A DNA stretch of 43,607 bases from an uncultured Chromatiaceae bacterium (GCA_937978655.1 CALJUX010000052.1:1-43607), one strand, 5' to 3'; positions 25,865-35,439 are shown, counted from the first letter of the stretch. Numbers and translations are program-made. Notes: a model not told the origin generated them from the letters alone.

Positions 25865-26650
25865 TTGCATTCACATCAGCCAACCGCATTAATCGCCGAC
25901 GATGAACCTTTGCTGCGCAGTGCCTTGGCACGGCTGCTGGCGGCGACCTGGCCCGAATTAACTATAGTCGCGTTGGCGCGTAATGGCCGCGAAGCACTGG
26001 AGCAGTATCAGCTACATAAACCCACTGTGTGTTTTCTCGATATCCATATGCCGGGCATGTCCGGCATTGAAGCGGCCCGCCAGATTGGCCGCGGCGCGCA
26101 TCTGGTGTTTGTCACGGCTTACAGCGAATATGCCGTCGAAGCCTTTACCCAGGGCGCTTTGGATTATTTGGTCAAACCGGTGGTAGCGGAGCGACTGGCA
26201 GAAACAGTGCTGCGGCTACGCGAACGCTTAGGCACAGCGCAGCAAGCGCCAGACATCGAGCAACTGCTGGACAAATTAGAAGCACGCTTACAGAAAAAAG
26301 CTGCACCTGAGCCATTACGCTGGATCAAAGCGTCGATTGGCCAGTCGGTGCGGATGATCGCGGTCAGCGACATTGATTTTTTACGTTCCGATGAAAAATA
26401 CACGCTGGTCGGCTGGCGCGACCACGAAGGCAAAGCCGCGGTGGCGCTGATCCGCACGCCATTAAAAGAGCTGATTGAGCAGCTGGATGCCAGCCATTTT
26501 GTGCAAATTCACCGCTCAGTGGTGGTCAATCTCGACCGCGTCAGCCACGTGATTCGCGGCGACAACGAAACCGCCACCGCCTACTTAAAAGGCCGCAGCG
26601 AAAACCTGCCGGTCAGCCGCAGCTATCTGCATCATTTTAAGCAGATGTAA
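25865..26650 (+). CDS. LytTR-family response regulator
   Basis: A 261-residue partner of the kinase upstream. The receiver domain has D12-D13, D59 (CFLDIHMPGMSG), T84 and K104 (YLVKPV). The C-terminal LytTR DNA-binding domain covers ~165-261 (IDFLRSDEKYTLV, then FVQIHRSVVVNLDRVSHV). There is no ATG at the expected place. The TTG at 25865, preceded by a strong CAGGAG and 1 nt after the kinase stop, gives the normal N-terminus; a longer frame from an ATG at 25790 would lie inside the kinase gene. A 10-bp inverted repeat follows the stop codon. Confidence 0.93.
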   Translation: MHSHQPTALIADDEPLLRSALARLLAATWPELTIVALARNGREALEQYQLHKPTVCFLDIHMPGMSGIEAARQIGRGAHLVFVTAYSEYAVEAFTQGALDYLVKPVVAERLAETVLRLRERLGTAQQAPDIEQLLDKLEARLQKKAAPEPLRWIKASIGQSVRMIAVSDIDFLRSDEKYTLVGWRDHEGKAAVALIRTPLKELIEQLDASHFVQIHRSVVVNLDRVSHVIRGDNETATAYLKGRSENLPVSRSYLHHFKQM

Positions 26651-26662
26651 GCGAAGTGGTGT

Positions 26663-26699
26663 TTGGCTGATTTCATGCGTTTTATGGCGAATCAGCCAA
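26663..26699. repeat. 10-bp inverted repeat after the LytTR gene
   Basis: TTGGCTGATT (26663-26672) and AATCAGCCAA (26690-26699) are perfect inverted arms separated by 17 nt, starting 13 nt after the stop codon. No T run follows on either strand. It may be a factor-assisted terminator, an mRNA-end hairpin or a protein-binding dyad. Confidence 0.5.
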
Positions 26700-26733
26700 T
26701 GGTGGCAAACCGCCGGGACTGTTGAAATAACCG

Positions 26734-26756
26734 CCAGCAATGTTGCTGGATTTTCT
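26734..26756 (+). terminator. terminator-like hairpin just before the rhodanese gene
   Basis: CCAGCA–ATGT–TGCTGG is followed by ATTTTCT. It sits 15 nt before the rhodanese ATG, so it either ends the kinase–regulator transcript or lies in the rhodanese leader. Confidence 0.45.
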
Positions 26757-26770
26757 ACAGGTAATTTCAG

Positions 26771-27232
26771 ATGACCACCACTCTCAACGCATCCCCATCC
26801 GCTGTATTAACAACACCGGCCGCCGCTGCGGAGCTCGCCGTGGCCCATTTTGCTGCCAAACTGGCGTTCGAAACGGACTGTTCGGATGTATTCAGCGCTT
26901 TATCCGCCGGCGCCACCGACTTTATTCTGCTGGATGTCCGCAGCGAAGCCGCCTTTGCCCAACTGCACGCGCAAGGGGCCCAAAACCTGCCGCATCGTCA
27001 GATCAGCGCCACACGGATGGCGCAATTTCCGGCCGGCAAAACCTTTGTAGTCTATTGCGCGGGCCCGCACTGCAACGGCGCTGACCAAGCTGCGTACAAA
27101 ATTGCGCGATTAGGTTACCCGGTGAAGCTGATGATTGGCGGTATCACCGGCTGGGCGGACGAAGGGCTGCCGTTTGCACAAGGTGGCAGTGTGGCGACGG
27201 CGCCGGAGACTGTGGTGGCGTGCGAGTGCTAA
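26771..27232 (+). CDS. single-domain rhodanese
   Basis: A 153-residue sulfurtransferase-like protein. The CH2A signature FILLDVRSEAAFAQLHAQGAQNLPH and the active-site loop C96-AGPHCNGA are typical of single-domain rhodaneses, with C96 as persulfide carrier. The end IGGITGWADEGLPF is the usual CH2B region. A short tail ends in C-E-C, which might hold a metal or a second sulfur site. The ribosome binding site is weak (CAGG about 10 nt upstream). It stands alone after the LytS/LytTR pair. Confidence 0.9.
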   Translation: MTTTLNASPSAVLTTPAAAAELAVAHFAAKLAFETDCSDVFSALSAGATDFILLDVRSEAAFAQLHAQGAQNLPHRQISATRMAQFPAGKTFVVYCAGPHCNGADQAAYKIARLGYPVKLMIGGITGWADEGLPFAQGGSVATAPETVVACEC

Positions 27233-27559
27233 AGTCAGCACCGGTAGCGCCACACAGTGGCAGTTGAGACACTTTTTCAGGCGGTGCCGAACCCGGTAAC
27301 AGCCAGCATCTGCCCGCCCTTTCACCGTCATGCAGAAACCAAAAGAATCATCAGATCCCCCCGCCCCTGTGGTCACGCCCCACCGCTGAGTCGCGTTTTT
27401 TCGTCGTCCATGACTGCCAAACCGTCGGTCGTCCCCTGCTGATTGCGACAGCCAGGCCGACCGGCGACACTGCAGCTATCGAAGACCTGGCAAAGAATCA
27501 GCCGAAGCTGTTCGATTCTTTGAAATTATGAAAATACCTTCAGCTGGAAATACACCGCT
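27233..27559. other. 327-nt intergenic region with a symmetric element before the TPR gene
   Basis: No convincing gene. At 27492-27521 AAAGAATC and GATTCTTT form 8-bp inverted arms around 14 nt that themselves contain AGC/GCT. The element is 39 nt before the TPR-protein start codon and is followed by an A/T-rich stretch (TGAAATTATGAAAAT), so it is a plausible operator or leader hairpin. The rest of the region shows nothing I can name. Confidence 0.35.
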
Positions 27560-28603
27560 ATGCGTACATCTGCTTCCCGTCCATCCATCGCGAGTCGTTC
27601 AGTCGCTTGTGCCCTGCTGCTAAGCGCTATCTCAGGCCTGCAGCCGGTCAAAGCGCATCAATACAGCGCGCAACTGGACGCCAAAAAATATGCTGAAGTT
27701 GAGACGGCGGTCGCCGCCAAACTCGCTATCGAGCCAAATAATGCTGATGCGTTGCTCGGCAGCATTGATTTGATTTTGCTGCAGAGCAACATCAAGCGTT
27801 TTGACGACGCGGCCAGCATGGCGGAGCAATGCATAGCGCATAACCCGAAAAATTCTGAATGCCATGAAGCACTTGGCAATGTGCTGGGTTCCAAAGCGGA
27901 ACAAGGCGACATCATGGCTGCAGTTGGCTCACTAGGCACCATTCGCGATGCGTTTGAGCAGGCGATTGCCTTGGACCCGACCAACTACAACGCGACAGTG
28001 TCGCTGCTGGGGTTTTATCTGGAAGTGCCGGGATTAATGGGCGGCAGCACATCGAGTGCGAAAAAACTCATTCGCAGCACGGAAAAATCAAACCCCGACG
28101 TGGCGAAATTACTGCAGGCCAAATTCGATTTATACGACGAAGAATTTGCCAAAGCCAGTTCAGGCGCTTTGGCGGTGAATACCAGCAACAACCCGACGCT
28201 GGCGAAGTTGCAGCGCGACTTGTTGGTCGAGATTGGCCTGATATTCAACCGGGAAAAGCAGTTTAGCGACGCGGAAAAAGTGTTGACCGCCGTGGTGAAA
28301 AGTCACCCGGACACAGCACCAGCTTATCTCGGTCTTGGCCGGGCATTGCTGGAGCAAGGCAAAACAGCAGAAGCTTTGCCTGCGCTAGAACAGTCTTTGC
28401 AGATCAATGCCACCGCAGCGGTGCATTACCGGCTCGGCCAAACCTGGCAGGCGTTGGGCGATAGGACCAAGGCGGTTTCTGCATTTGAACAGGCTTTGGC
28501 GTTCACGCCAGCATTGTCAGAAAAAGCCCGGACGGATGTGGAAAAACAATTAACAGCGCTGAAAAATACGGACACTGACCCCCCTGGCTTCGGCACGAAA
28601 TAA
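27560..28603 (+). CDS. secreted tetratricopeptide-repeat protein
   Basis: A 347-residue periplasmic protein. The signal peptide ends near VKA|HQ (residue ~32). Several TPR motifs follow: around ALLGSIDLILLQSNIKRFDDAASMAEQCIAHNP, then EAFEQAIALDPTNYNATVSLLGFYL, LGLGRALLEQGKTAEALPALEQSLQI and YRLGQTWQALGDRTKAVSAFEQALAF. It probably works as a protein-binding scaffold. The partner is unknown. The ribosome binding site is weak (GGAAA about 14 nt before the ATG). It begins a run of three plus-strand genes. Confidence 0.85.
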   Translation: MRTSASRPSIASRSVACALLLSAISGLQPVKAHQYSAQLDAKKYAEVETAVAAKLAIEPNNADALLGSIDLILLQSNIKRFDDAASMAEQCIAHNPKNSECHEALGNVLGSKAEQGDIMAAVGSLGTIRDAFEQAIALDPTNYNATVSLLGFYLEVPGLMGGSTSSAKKLIRSTEKSNPDVAKLLQAKFDLYDEEFAKASSGALAVNTSNNPTLAKLQRDLLVEIGLIFNREKQFSDAEKVLTAVVKSHPDTAPAYLGLGRALLEQGKTAEALPALEQSLQINATAAVHYRLGQTWQALGDRTKAVSAFEQALAFTPALSEKARTDVEKQLTALKNTDTDPPGFGTK

Positions 28604-28645
28604 CCGGCGGCCCCAAGCGTTCCAGGAAAACAGAGGAATCACATC

Positions 28646-29077
28646 ATGAACGAAGTATCCACCTATCGGATTTATGCACTGCGCGCCCTATATTTACTGG
28701 TGGTCATCGGGCTTGGGCTCAGTGTCTGGCCTGATGTCTTCACGGCAGAAAAACCCTTCGCCAGCTTAAGCAGTGCGCAAACAGTGCAAACCAGTATGCT
28801 GGGCGCGTTCTGGTTGTTATGCGCCTTGGGCGTGCGCTATCCGTTGCAGCTGTTGCCCATTTTACTGTGGGAACTGCTGTGGAAAACAATTTGGCTGGTT
28901 ACAGTGCCGCTACCTTTGTACCTCAATGGCAACTTCGACGATAAATTAATGCCGAATGTGATTGCGATTGGCATGGTGGTACTGGTGTATCTGGTTCTGC
29001 CCTGGCCTTATATCTGGCAACATTATGTGAAAAAACCGGGTACGCCCTGGCAGAGCCAGCAACAACGAGCAAGCTGA
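28646..29077 (+). CDS. four-helix membrane protein of unknown function
   Basis: A 143-residue protein with four predicted membrane helices (about 11-30, 50-65, 68-90, 105-125). It resembles uncharacterised small membrane proteins found in many Gammaproteobacteria. Motifs such as LPILLWELLWKTIWLVTVPLPLYLNGNFD recur in that group. The ribosome binding site is GAGG. The next gene starts 3 nt after its stop, so the two are cotranscribed. Confidence 0.78.
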   Translation: MNEVSTYRIYALRALYLLVVIGLGLSVWPDVFTAEKPFASLSSAQTVQTSMLGAFWLLCALGVRYPLQLLPILLWELLWKTIWLVTVPLPLYLNGNFDDKLMPNVIAIGMVVLVYLVLPWPYIWQHYVKKPGTPWQSQQQRAS

Positions 29078-29080
29078 CCG

Positions 29081-30043
29081 ATGAAACAAATCCTACGCTT
29101 TATCCTGACTGGCCTCATCGTCTTGCTCGCAATCGCTGCCGGTTTATTCGGTTACCTGATCTACACTCCAGAGCCTGCGATGCCGGCGCTGAGCGGAACA
29201 CTGACCAAAGCCACGCTGGATCTGAACGGCGAAACTTATACCTACCGGTTATATCTCTCCAAAGGCTTAGCCAAAAACGCGCCACTGGTGATGGTGTTGC
29301 ATGGTTCTGGCCAAAACGGCGCGCAGATCCGCACTGAAACTGGTTATGGCTTTGAGCGCCTCGCTGATCAGCATGGTTTCGGCGTGGTTTATCCCAGCGG
29401 TAAAGCCTTTGACTGGAACGATTGCAGCAAAACCGGCGACTTTCTGGTCAACGGCCATGAATCCAATGACCTGCACTACCTGAATACCTTAGTCGACACC
29501 CTTCTCGCCACCCATGGTTTTAACCCACACCGGGTGTTTGCCACCGGCGTCTCGGCCGGCGGTTTTATGTCTTTGCGTTTAGCGCTGGAATCGCCAACCC
29601 GTTTTCGCGCCGTCGCCGCAGTGTCTGCCAACGTACCGGCGGCCGGCAATTTTAAATGTAAACCTGCAGCCCAAAGCGCGTCGGTGCTGCTGATGAACGG
29701 CACTGCAGACCCCTTAGTGCCTTATGCCGGCGGCGAAGTGTCATTGTTGGGGCTGTTTTTCCAAAACGGTCAGGTCTTATCTTCCACAGCGTCGGCTGAG
29801 TTTTTTGCCAGACAGAATCAGCTGTCAGTTGCCGCACAACCCGACGCTGCACCGTCAAACAATGTGCAACGCCTGTTGTGGCGGGATGAAGGCCGGTTTG
29901 AAGTCGAACTGGTGACTATTGTCGACGGCGGACATGGCATGCCACAACCTTATTGGCAACGGCCCCGGCTGTTAGGCCCCTCGCCGATGAAACCCAATGG
30001 GCCGGAACTGATTTGGCAGTTTTTTGCCCGGCAAAAGCCATAA
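29081..30043 (+). CDS. LpqC-like alpha/beta-hydrolase (polyhydroxybutyrate depolymerase/feruloyl esterase type)
   Basis: A 320-residue membrane-anchored or secreted hydrolase: an N-terminal helix (6-27) and then the LpqC-type core. The oxyanion segment is MVLHGSGQNG, nucleophile S158 in GVSAGG, acid D210 in MNGTADPLVPYAGG, and H285 in VDGGHGMPQ. The substrate is probably a small ester or polyester fragment; it cannot be fixed from sequence. It follows the small membrane protein gene closely and is convergent with the cupin gene. Confidence 0.87.
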   Translation: MKQILRFILTGLIVLLAIAAGLFGYLIYTPEPAMPALSGTLTKATLDLNGETYTYRLYLSKGLAKNAPLVMVLHGSGQNGAQIRTETGYGFERLADQHGFGVVYPSGKAFDWNDCSKTGDFLVNGHESNDLHYLNTLVDTLLATHGFNPHRVFATGVSAGGFMSLRLALESPTRFRAVAAVSANVPAAGNFKCKPAAQSASVLLMNGTADPLVPYAGGEVSLLGLFFQNGQVLSSTASAEFFARQNQLSVAAQPDAAPSNNVQRLLWRDEGRFEVELVTIVDGGHGMPQPYWQRPRLLGPSPMKPNGPELIWQFFARQKP

Positions 30044-30069
30044 CACGGCGAAGGTTGTGGTGCCGTCCT

Positions 30070-31257
30070 TCAGAGCGCTTGCAAAAACCCGCTGTGCAGT
30101 AGCTTTTCCACCAGCACTAAACGCACATCATCGCCAATAGGCCCTGGGATGTCTTTGACGGCAAACTGCGGCGTCTGGCGGACAAATTCCATGCTTTCAG
30201 CCACCGCCGGATGTACCAGCAGCTGGTCGCCGGGGAAACGAAAATCAAGGATATGCGCCAGCACATTAACCTGCCCTATCGCCAGCGGCGTGTGTTGCAC
30301 CTTGGTGTCGCGACTCAGCGGCGATATCGCGGCGTTGGGCTTGGGTAATTTGGGCAGTTCCAGCAACATCCGGGCCTGCCGATGCGCCAGTGCCGCTTCA
30401 ACAAAACCGGGTTGCTGGCACAGCTGCAACAGCCGCTCCAGACCAGCCCGCATTTGTGCACCAGCCACATCCAACATTTGGCCATGCGACAGTGCATCAG
30501 CGCGGCCGGTCAGATTGGCGCGCAGCGGTTTTTCAAAATCGGCCATATAGTCCAGCGCGCTGCTGATGGCTTCGCGAATCGTCACTGGCACAAAACCAAT
30601 CGAAATATGCAGCGATTCGCCGGTCGATTGCACCGTGTGGGTGCTGCCGCGCGGCAGATACAATAAATCGCCGGGTTTGACGTCATAGACACTATGCGCG
30701 CCAAGCGGCGGCACGCTGGCGCCCAAGGCTTTCCATTTATTCGGCAGTTTTGGCGGCTCGTCGGAGATAAACCAGCGTTTGGTGCCCACCAGCTGAATCG
30801 CAATCACGTCGACTTCATCATCATGCACCGGCGCTTCGGCACCAGTCAGGCTCCAGAACAGCACTGTGCTGGCCGGATTGCCAAACAGCAGCGTCAATGC
30901 GCGGTTCAGCTGCGCCAGTTCTGGCGTGACGTTAGTGACATCGGGAAAACGCACTGTGTACTCATTGGCGTGATATTCAGTCAGCAAAGCCGCAAAAGCT
31001 GCGGCGTCTGGCACGGCCCGGGGTTTGGGCGCCGGCACCTGCGCCTGGCGGATATGACAGGTCAGCGTGGCGGCGTATTCAGCAAAATGGCTGAGCAGCA
31101 ACGCTTTGGGGTCCGGCCCCAATAATTGCCGTGCCGGCAGCGCCGTATCCGCCTGCAATAACAGCGGCCGGCGGCTGACCACTTCCTGAAAAAACTGCTC
31201 ATAACTCAGTGGATGCAAAACCTCTGAAAGCAAATGGCGGGCTTGGGCAAGGATCAT
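30070..31257 (-). CDS. JmjC-like cupin (ribosomal oxygenase-related) protein
   Basis: A 395-residue protein of the Cupin_4/JmjC-like group. Metal ligands are visible as H145-D-D147 (APVHDDEVDV) and H207 (RGSTHTVQ), with SLHISIGF as the following strand. The C-terminal half is helical, as in ROXA/YcfD proteins that hydroxylate ribosomal proteins with Fe(II) and 2-oxoglutarate. The substrate is unknown here. The start ATG at 31257 has a weak ribosome binding site. It is transcribed alone, convergent with the esterase. Confidence 0.82.
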   Translation of the reverse strand: MILAQARHLLSEVLHPLSYEQFFQEVVSRRPLLLQADTALPARQLLGPDPKALLLSHFAEYAATLTCHIRQAQVPAPKPRAVPDAAAFAALLTEYHANEYTVRFPDVTNVTPELAQLNRALTLLFGNPASTVLFWSLTGAEAPVHDDEVDVIAIQLVGTKRWFISDEPPKLPNKWKALGASVPPLGAHSVYDVKPGDLLYLPRGSTHTVQSTGESLHISIGFVPVTIREAISSALDYMADFEKPLRANLTGRADALSHGQMLDVAGAQMRAGLERLLQLCQQPGFVEAALAHRQARMLLELPKLPKPNAAISPLSRDTKVQHTPLAIGQVNVLAHILDFRFPGDQLLVHPAVAESMEFVRQTPQFAVKDIPGPIGDDVRLVLVEKLLHSGFLQAL

Positions 31258-31364
31258 AGTTTTACTCTTTCACGGCTTCGGTCGCTCAGGCAGGACATCA
31301 GGCACTGCAGAGAAGGTGTGCTCTATTCTTTAGTGCTTCAGCAGATTAATCAACCGCAAACAAC

Positions 31365-31386
31365 AACGCCGGCAAAAGCCGGCGTT
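31365..31386 (-). terminator. terminator of the receptor–pullulanase operon
   Basis: A perfect 9-bp stem AACGCCGGC / GCCGGCGTT with a 4-nt loop lies 39 nt beyond the pullulanase stop. On the minus strand it is followed by GTTGTTTGCGG, only moderately T-rich. Confidence 0.7.
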
Positions 31387-31425
31387 GGATTTTCTATGCT
31401 GCAGTGCAGCTATATTCAAGCGCAG

Positions 31426-34400
31426 TTATTGCTTCACCACCTTCAGCACTGGCGCTGTTGGCGTGGCGGCGTTGACGGTAAAGAGATAAGTACCGCTGTC
31501 AGCAATACTGATCCTCAGGTTGTCGTTGCTGGCAGCCAGTGTTTTGTTCTGGCCCACAGTCACGGCCTGACCATCACTGCCGGCGCCGTAGTTCACTGTC
31601 GACCAGTCGGCGGAGGCAAACTTAAACTCATAGTCACCAGCGGTCAGTGGCATGCTGAACTGATACAAACCAGCGCTGTAGACGAACTGACTGGCTTCGC
31701 CCCAGCCGTTCATACTGCCGCGCAGGAACACTTTGGTGGCGCCATAAGGCACAAACTCAGACACCGTCAGCACCGGTGCTGTGGGCACTGCCGCATTTAA
31801 AGTGAACAGATAAGTACCGGCATTAAAGGCCGCCCGCATATTGGCACCTGAGCGTTGCAGCGTTTGGGCGATACCAAACTGCACGTCCTGCTCACCGCTT
31901 CTGGCACCGAAATCTACCGTTGACCAGTCACCTGAGGCAATTTTGAACTCCTGGCTGCCGCTGCTGCCAATGTTTACTTTCGCCTGATACAGACCAGCGC
32001 CGACATATTCAAAGGCATCGACTTCACCCCAACCATTCATGCCACCACGGACAAAGACTTTGGTCAGGCCATATGGCGCGATATCCGGTGCGCCCATAGT
32101 CGCATCCGCTTTGAGGCCTGTGCCTTGGGCGCCAGCCTGTGCTTTGACAAAAACTGCCATGGTATAAGCCGGCACCACAAAGCTGCCATCGGCGCCTTGT
32201 GCTTCAAAGCGTGCATCGGCGACCCGGCTGTCGGCAGAACCCTGCTGCACTTGATGCAATGTAAAGTCCTGAGCCGTCGGCACTTTATGTGTTTTTTCGC
32301 TGGCAGTGCCGTTGATAACCACCACCACAGCATCAACCGCCGGATCTACATCGGTCAGGCCAACGCCATCATCGATGCTCATCACAATCAGGCCTTGGGT
32401 CAGGTTTTTGCCGATGTTATGGAAACCAACGCGCTCCATCACATCTTTACCTGAAGTTAAGCGGAACAGTTTGCTGGAGTGGCGGATTTTCAGGAAGTCC
32501 TGAAACACTGCACCGGCTAGCTCAATATGCTCTGGATACGCCGTGGTATTGGGGTTATTGGCGATGGTTTTGATGCTGTCCCAGACACTTTGGTTATCTT
32601 GCGCCAGTGGCAGACCAACATTCCAGTTGTTGCTTTGTTTACTGAAATCAACAAAGTTGAACCAGTCGCCAGCGTCGTAGCTGTTACGGTCCATCGATTT
32701 CGAGCGCAGTAAATCATCGCCCATCTGCAGGAACGGAATACCCTGTGACAACAGCGGAATACCGAGCGCAATGTTATGAATACGCACGCGGTCATCGATA
32801 CTAACGGAGGCTTTTAAACCGAATTGCAGTTTGTCCCACAGCGATTCGTTATCGTGTTTGGACACATAGTTGATGATATCGGCCGGATCTGTGGCATAAC
32901 CAGCTGGCTGACCGTTCCAGTTCAGGCCGGAGGCTTTACCGGTATTGCCCTGATAATCTTTAAACACAAAGTCTTTTAACGTGCCGGCCAGACCAATCTC
33001 AATCAGGTTCTGATCTTTCAGTTTACCGACATCGCTGTCGCCGCTAAACAGTGCGATGTTACGCACCGCATCACGCTCGCGGTCGTTAAAAGTACCCACT
33101 TCAGTACCAGCCATATTGGCCTGCCGTGCCTGCACAAAACGCGCATCATTCGCTACTTCACCGAAGTTCCAGCCTTCACCGTAGAAGTAAGTGTCGGCAT
33201 CCACTTTACGCACTGCATCGCGTGCCGCCAGAATTGACGCTTTTGGATGATGGCCCATGATGTCAAACCGGAAACCGTCAAACTTGTACTCTTTGGCCAA
33301 AATAACCAGCGAATCAGCGACAAACTTGTCGAACATCGCGTGTTCAGTCGCGGTGTTTTCACAGCAGGTCGAGCGCTCGATATTGCCGGTGGTTGGGTTA
33401 TAGCGGTGGTAATAACCCGGCACGATTTTGTCGAATACCGAGTTATCAAACAGCCCCGATGAAGAGGTATGGTTGTACACCACATCCAGCACCACGCGTA
33501 AACCAATGCTATGCAGCGCCTGGTTCATCGCGCGCATTTCTTTGATGCGGGCTACACCTTCCGGCGTTGAGGCATAAGAGCCTTCCGGCACATTAAAGTG
33601 CTGCGGGTCATAACCCCAGTTAAAGCTGTCAGTGCCACGCATTTCACCGGCAAGCGTTTGTGCGTTTTCGCCAGAGTTCTGGAAACCTTTCATCACATCT
33701 TCCAGCTTGGCGGACGCGTTTTGGTTACAGACTGAGGCTTTGGCGTTGACCTTACAAAGGTCGGCCACAGTGTTGGTTAAATCGACACGTTTAGTGGCAT
33801 CTTCATTGACGGTGGCCATATCGGTTGCCGGCAATAAATGGAAGTGCGTTAAACCGGCATCCGCCAGGGCTTTTAAGTGCCTGACCGGCTGCGAATCCAT
33901 TTCGGTAAAAGCCAGATACTTACCGCGGTTAGCGGCAGTGACTGTGGTATCACGCACTGAGAAATCACGGATATGGCCTTCGTAAATCACGATATCTTCC
34001 GGGTTCGCCACCACCGGCACTTCATGGCTGTCCCAGTTGGCTGGTTTGGTGTCGGTATCAGAAAGACTGACAAACTGGCTATAACGGCCATTGGTGGCAG
34101 TATTCAGCGAATACGGATCTGTGGCTTCAATCGTCTCGACTTTCTTCGTGAGCGGGTGATAAACCTGTACTTCAAAGCGGTAGAACTGGCGGTCCAGCGT
34201 CGCTTTGGCGCCGCTGTAACTCCAGATGCCGGTATTGGCATCCAGCGTCATTGAATGGGTGGCTGTCACCGCTTTGGCCGCGTTAAACACTTTTAATTTC
34301 ACGCTGCGCGCAGTTGGTGCCCAGACCGAGGTTTTGATATTGCTGCCGTCATACACCAGGCCTAAAGTCGCTTCGTTGGCGTCATTGGCAGCTGTGGTGT

Positions 34401-35409
34401 ACAGGTCATCCAGCACTTTGCCGGCCTGCACATAAGATGCAGCCATCAGCTTGTTGGCAGAGTCATAAGACGCCAGCACCAGCTGATTTTTCGCCATGGT
34501 TTTGGCTTGCTCAGCACTGAGGTTCAGCTTGTAAGCCGGCCAGTTGGCCAGATGCGGCACTTTGGCTTTTTGTGCATCGGTTAAGCTGGTTGGTGTGGCT
34601 TCGACCGCTTCGCCATTAATGGTCAGCGTATCTGAATCAATCGCTAAATCAGCAGCGGCAGAGTGATGCAATTTCCACTTGGCGACGCCGCCAGCCGGCG
34701 CATTCCACAGCAGGGTATTGCGGTCTAACCAATGCGCTGCGCTGTCACTGATTTGCACGCCGAGTGACACCACAGGGTAGGCAAACACCGAAGGCACACC
34801 AGAGAAAGTCCAGCCCATCCGCGCGAATTTGGCGACATCTTTTGGCCCCAGTGGCAGTTGCATGTCGCTGCCGCCTAACTCTTTGCCGGCATCATCAGTG
34901 CCGATGTGAATCAGGAAATTGGCGCAATCAGTGGCTTTACTGCCAACGCCGGCTTTGAGGTTTAATAACCAATAAGCGCCGTAGTTCGGGTCAACGCCGG
35001 TGATTTGCAGGCCATTGGCCCAGCTGGCCGCCAGCGAGCTGTCCTGATAGGCATTACAGGTCTCGTTGTTCCAGGTATGCAACCGGTAACCGTCATAGTT
35101 GCCGTCGGCTTTTTTGAAATACAACACCGCCTGACCAGCCGCGGCCATTACGCTTGGAGCCGGCGCATTTGGGTCGACGCCAATGACACAACTTTCATTG
35201 CGTGCATCCGGCACTGTCGGTGCGGGGCACTTAATGGGTTTGGGCGCGACACAAGCGGTGCCGGCTTCGTTTGGTACTTGCGGCACATTACAGGTCAATA
35301 AGGTTTTACCCGGAGACACCGAGTCCCCGCCGCTGCCGCCACAGGCGACCAGCGTCAGCAGCAGTGCGGCACCAGCCAACGTCTGCAGCATCGTTTTGAT
35401 ATTCAACAT
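31426..35409 (-). CDS. pulA: lipoprotein pullulanase-type alpha-1,6-glucosidase
   Basis: A very large GH13 enzyme (1327 residues) that cleaves alpha-1,6 branches of pullulan, starch or glycogen. Lipobox VAC (C23) anchors it to the outer membrane. Residues ~38-78 hold two short Cys/Pro repeats. CBM/N-terminal beta domains run to ~470. The catalytic barrel has FNWGYDPQHFNVPEGSYA (pullulanase type), DVVYNHT, the nucleophile D716 in GFRFDIMGHH, acid/base E745 in YFYGEGWN, and D853 in SKHDNE. After residue ~1105 come two homologous modules of ~105 residues, each with KVF(V/L)RG.MNGWGE and DWSTV. The ATG at 35409 with GGAG before it is preferred over the ATG at 35424. It follows the receptor gene by 30 nt. 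Confidence 0.93.
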   Translation of the reverse strand: MLNIKTMLQTLAGAALLLTLVACGGSGGDSVSPGKTLLTCNVPQVPNEAGTACVAPKPIKCPAPTVPDARNESCVIGVDPNAPAPSVMAAAGQAVLYFKKADGNYDGYRLHTWNNETCNAYQDSSLAASWANGLQITGVDPNYGAYWLLNLKAGVGSKATDCANFLIHIGTDDAGKELGGSDMQLPLGPKDVAKFARMGWTFSGVPSVFAYPVVSLGVQISDSAAHWLDRNTLLWNAPAGGVAKWKLHHSAAADLAIDSDTLTINGEAVEATPTSLTDAQKAKVPHLANWPAYKLNLSAEQAKTMAKNQLVLASYDSANKLMAASYVQAGKVLDDLYTTAANDANEATLGLVYDGSNIKTSVWAPTARSVKLKVFNAAKAVTATHSMTLDANTGIWSYSGAKATLDRQFYRFEVQVYHPLTKKVETIEATDPYSLNTATNGRYSQFVSLSDTDTKPANWDSHEVPVVANPEDIVIYEGHIRDFSVRDTTVTAANRGKYLAFTEMDSQPVRHLKALADAGLTHFHLLPATDMATVNEDATKRVDLTNTVADLCKVNAKASVCNQNASAKLEDVMKGFQNSGENAQTLAGEMRGTDSFNWGYDPQHFNVPEGSYASTPEGVARIKEMRAMNQALHSIGLRVVLDVVYNHTSSSGLFDNSVFDKIVPGYYHRYNPTTGNIERSTCCENTATEHAMFDKFVADSLVILAKEYKFDGFRFDIMGHHPKASILAARDAVRKVDADTYFYGEGWNFGEVANDARFVQARQANMAGTEVGTFNDRERDAVRNIALFSGDSDVGKLKDQNLIEIGLAGTLKDFVFKDYQGNTGKASGLNWNGQPAGYATDPADIINYVSKHDNESLWDKLQFGLKASVSIDDRVRIHNIALGIPLLSQGIPFLQMGDDLLRSKSMDRNSYDAGDWFNFVDFSKQSNNWNVGLPLAQDNQSVWDSIKTIANNPNTTAYPEHIELAGAVFQDFLKIRHSSKLFRLTSGKDVMERVGFHNIGKNLTQGLIVMSIDDGVGLTDVDPAVDAVVVVINGTASEKTHKVPTAQDFTLHQVQQGSADSRVADARFEAQGADGSFVVPAYTMAVFVKAQAGAQGTGLKADATMGAPDIAPYGLTKVFVRGGMNGWGEVDAFEYVGAGLYQAKVNIGSSGSQEFKIASGDWSTVDFGARSGEQDVQFGIAQTLQRSGANMRAAFNAGTYLFTLNAAVPTAPVLTVSEFVPYGATKVFLRGSMNGWGEASQFVYSAGLYQFSMPLTAGDYEFKFASADWSTVNYGAGSDGQAVTVGQNKTLAASNDNLRISIADSGTYLFTVNAATPTAPVLKVVKQ

Positions 35410-35439
35410 AAATTTAATCTCCATAGAAGCTGCAGCGCC

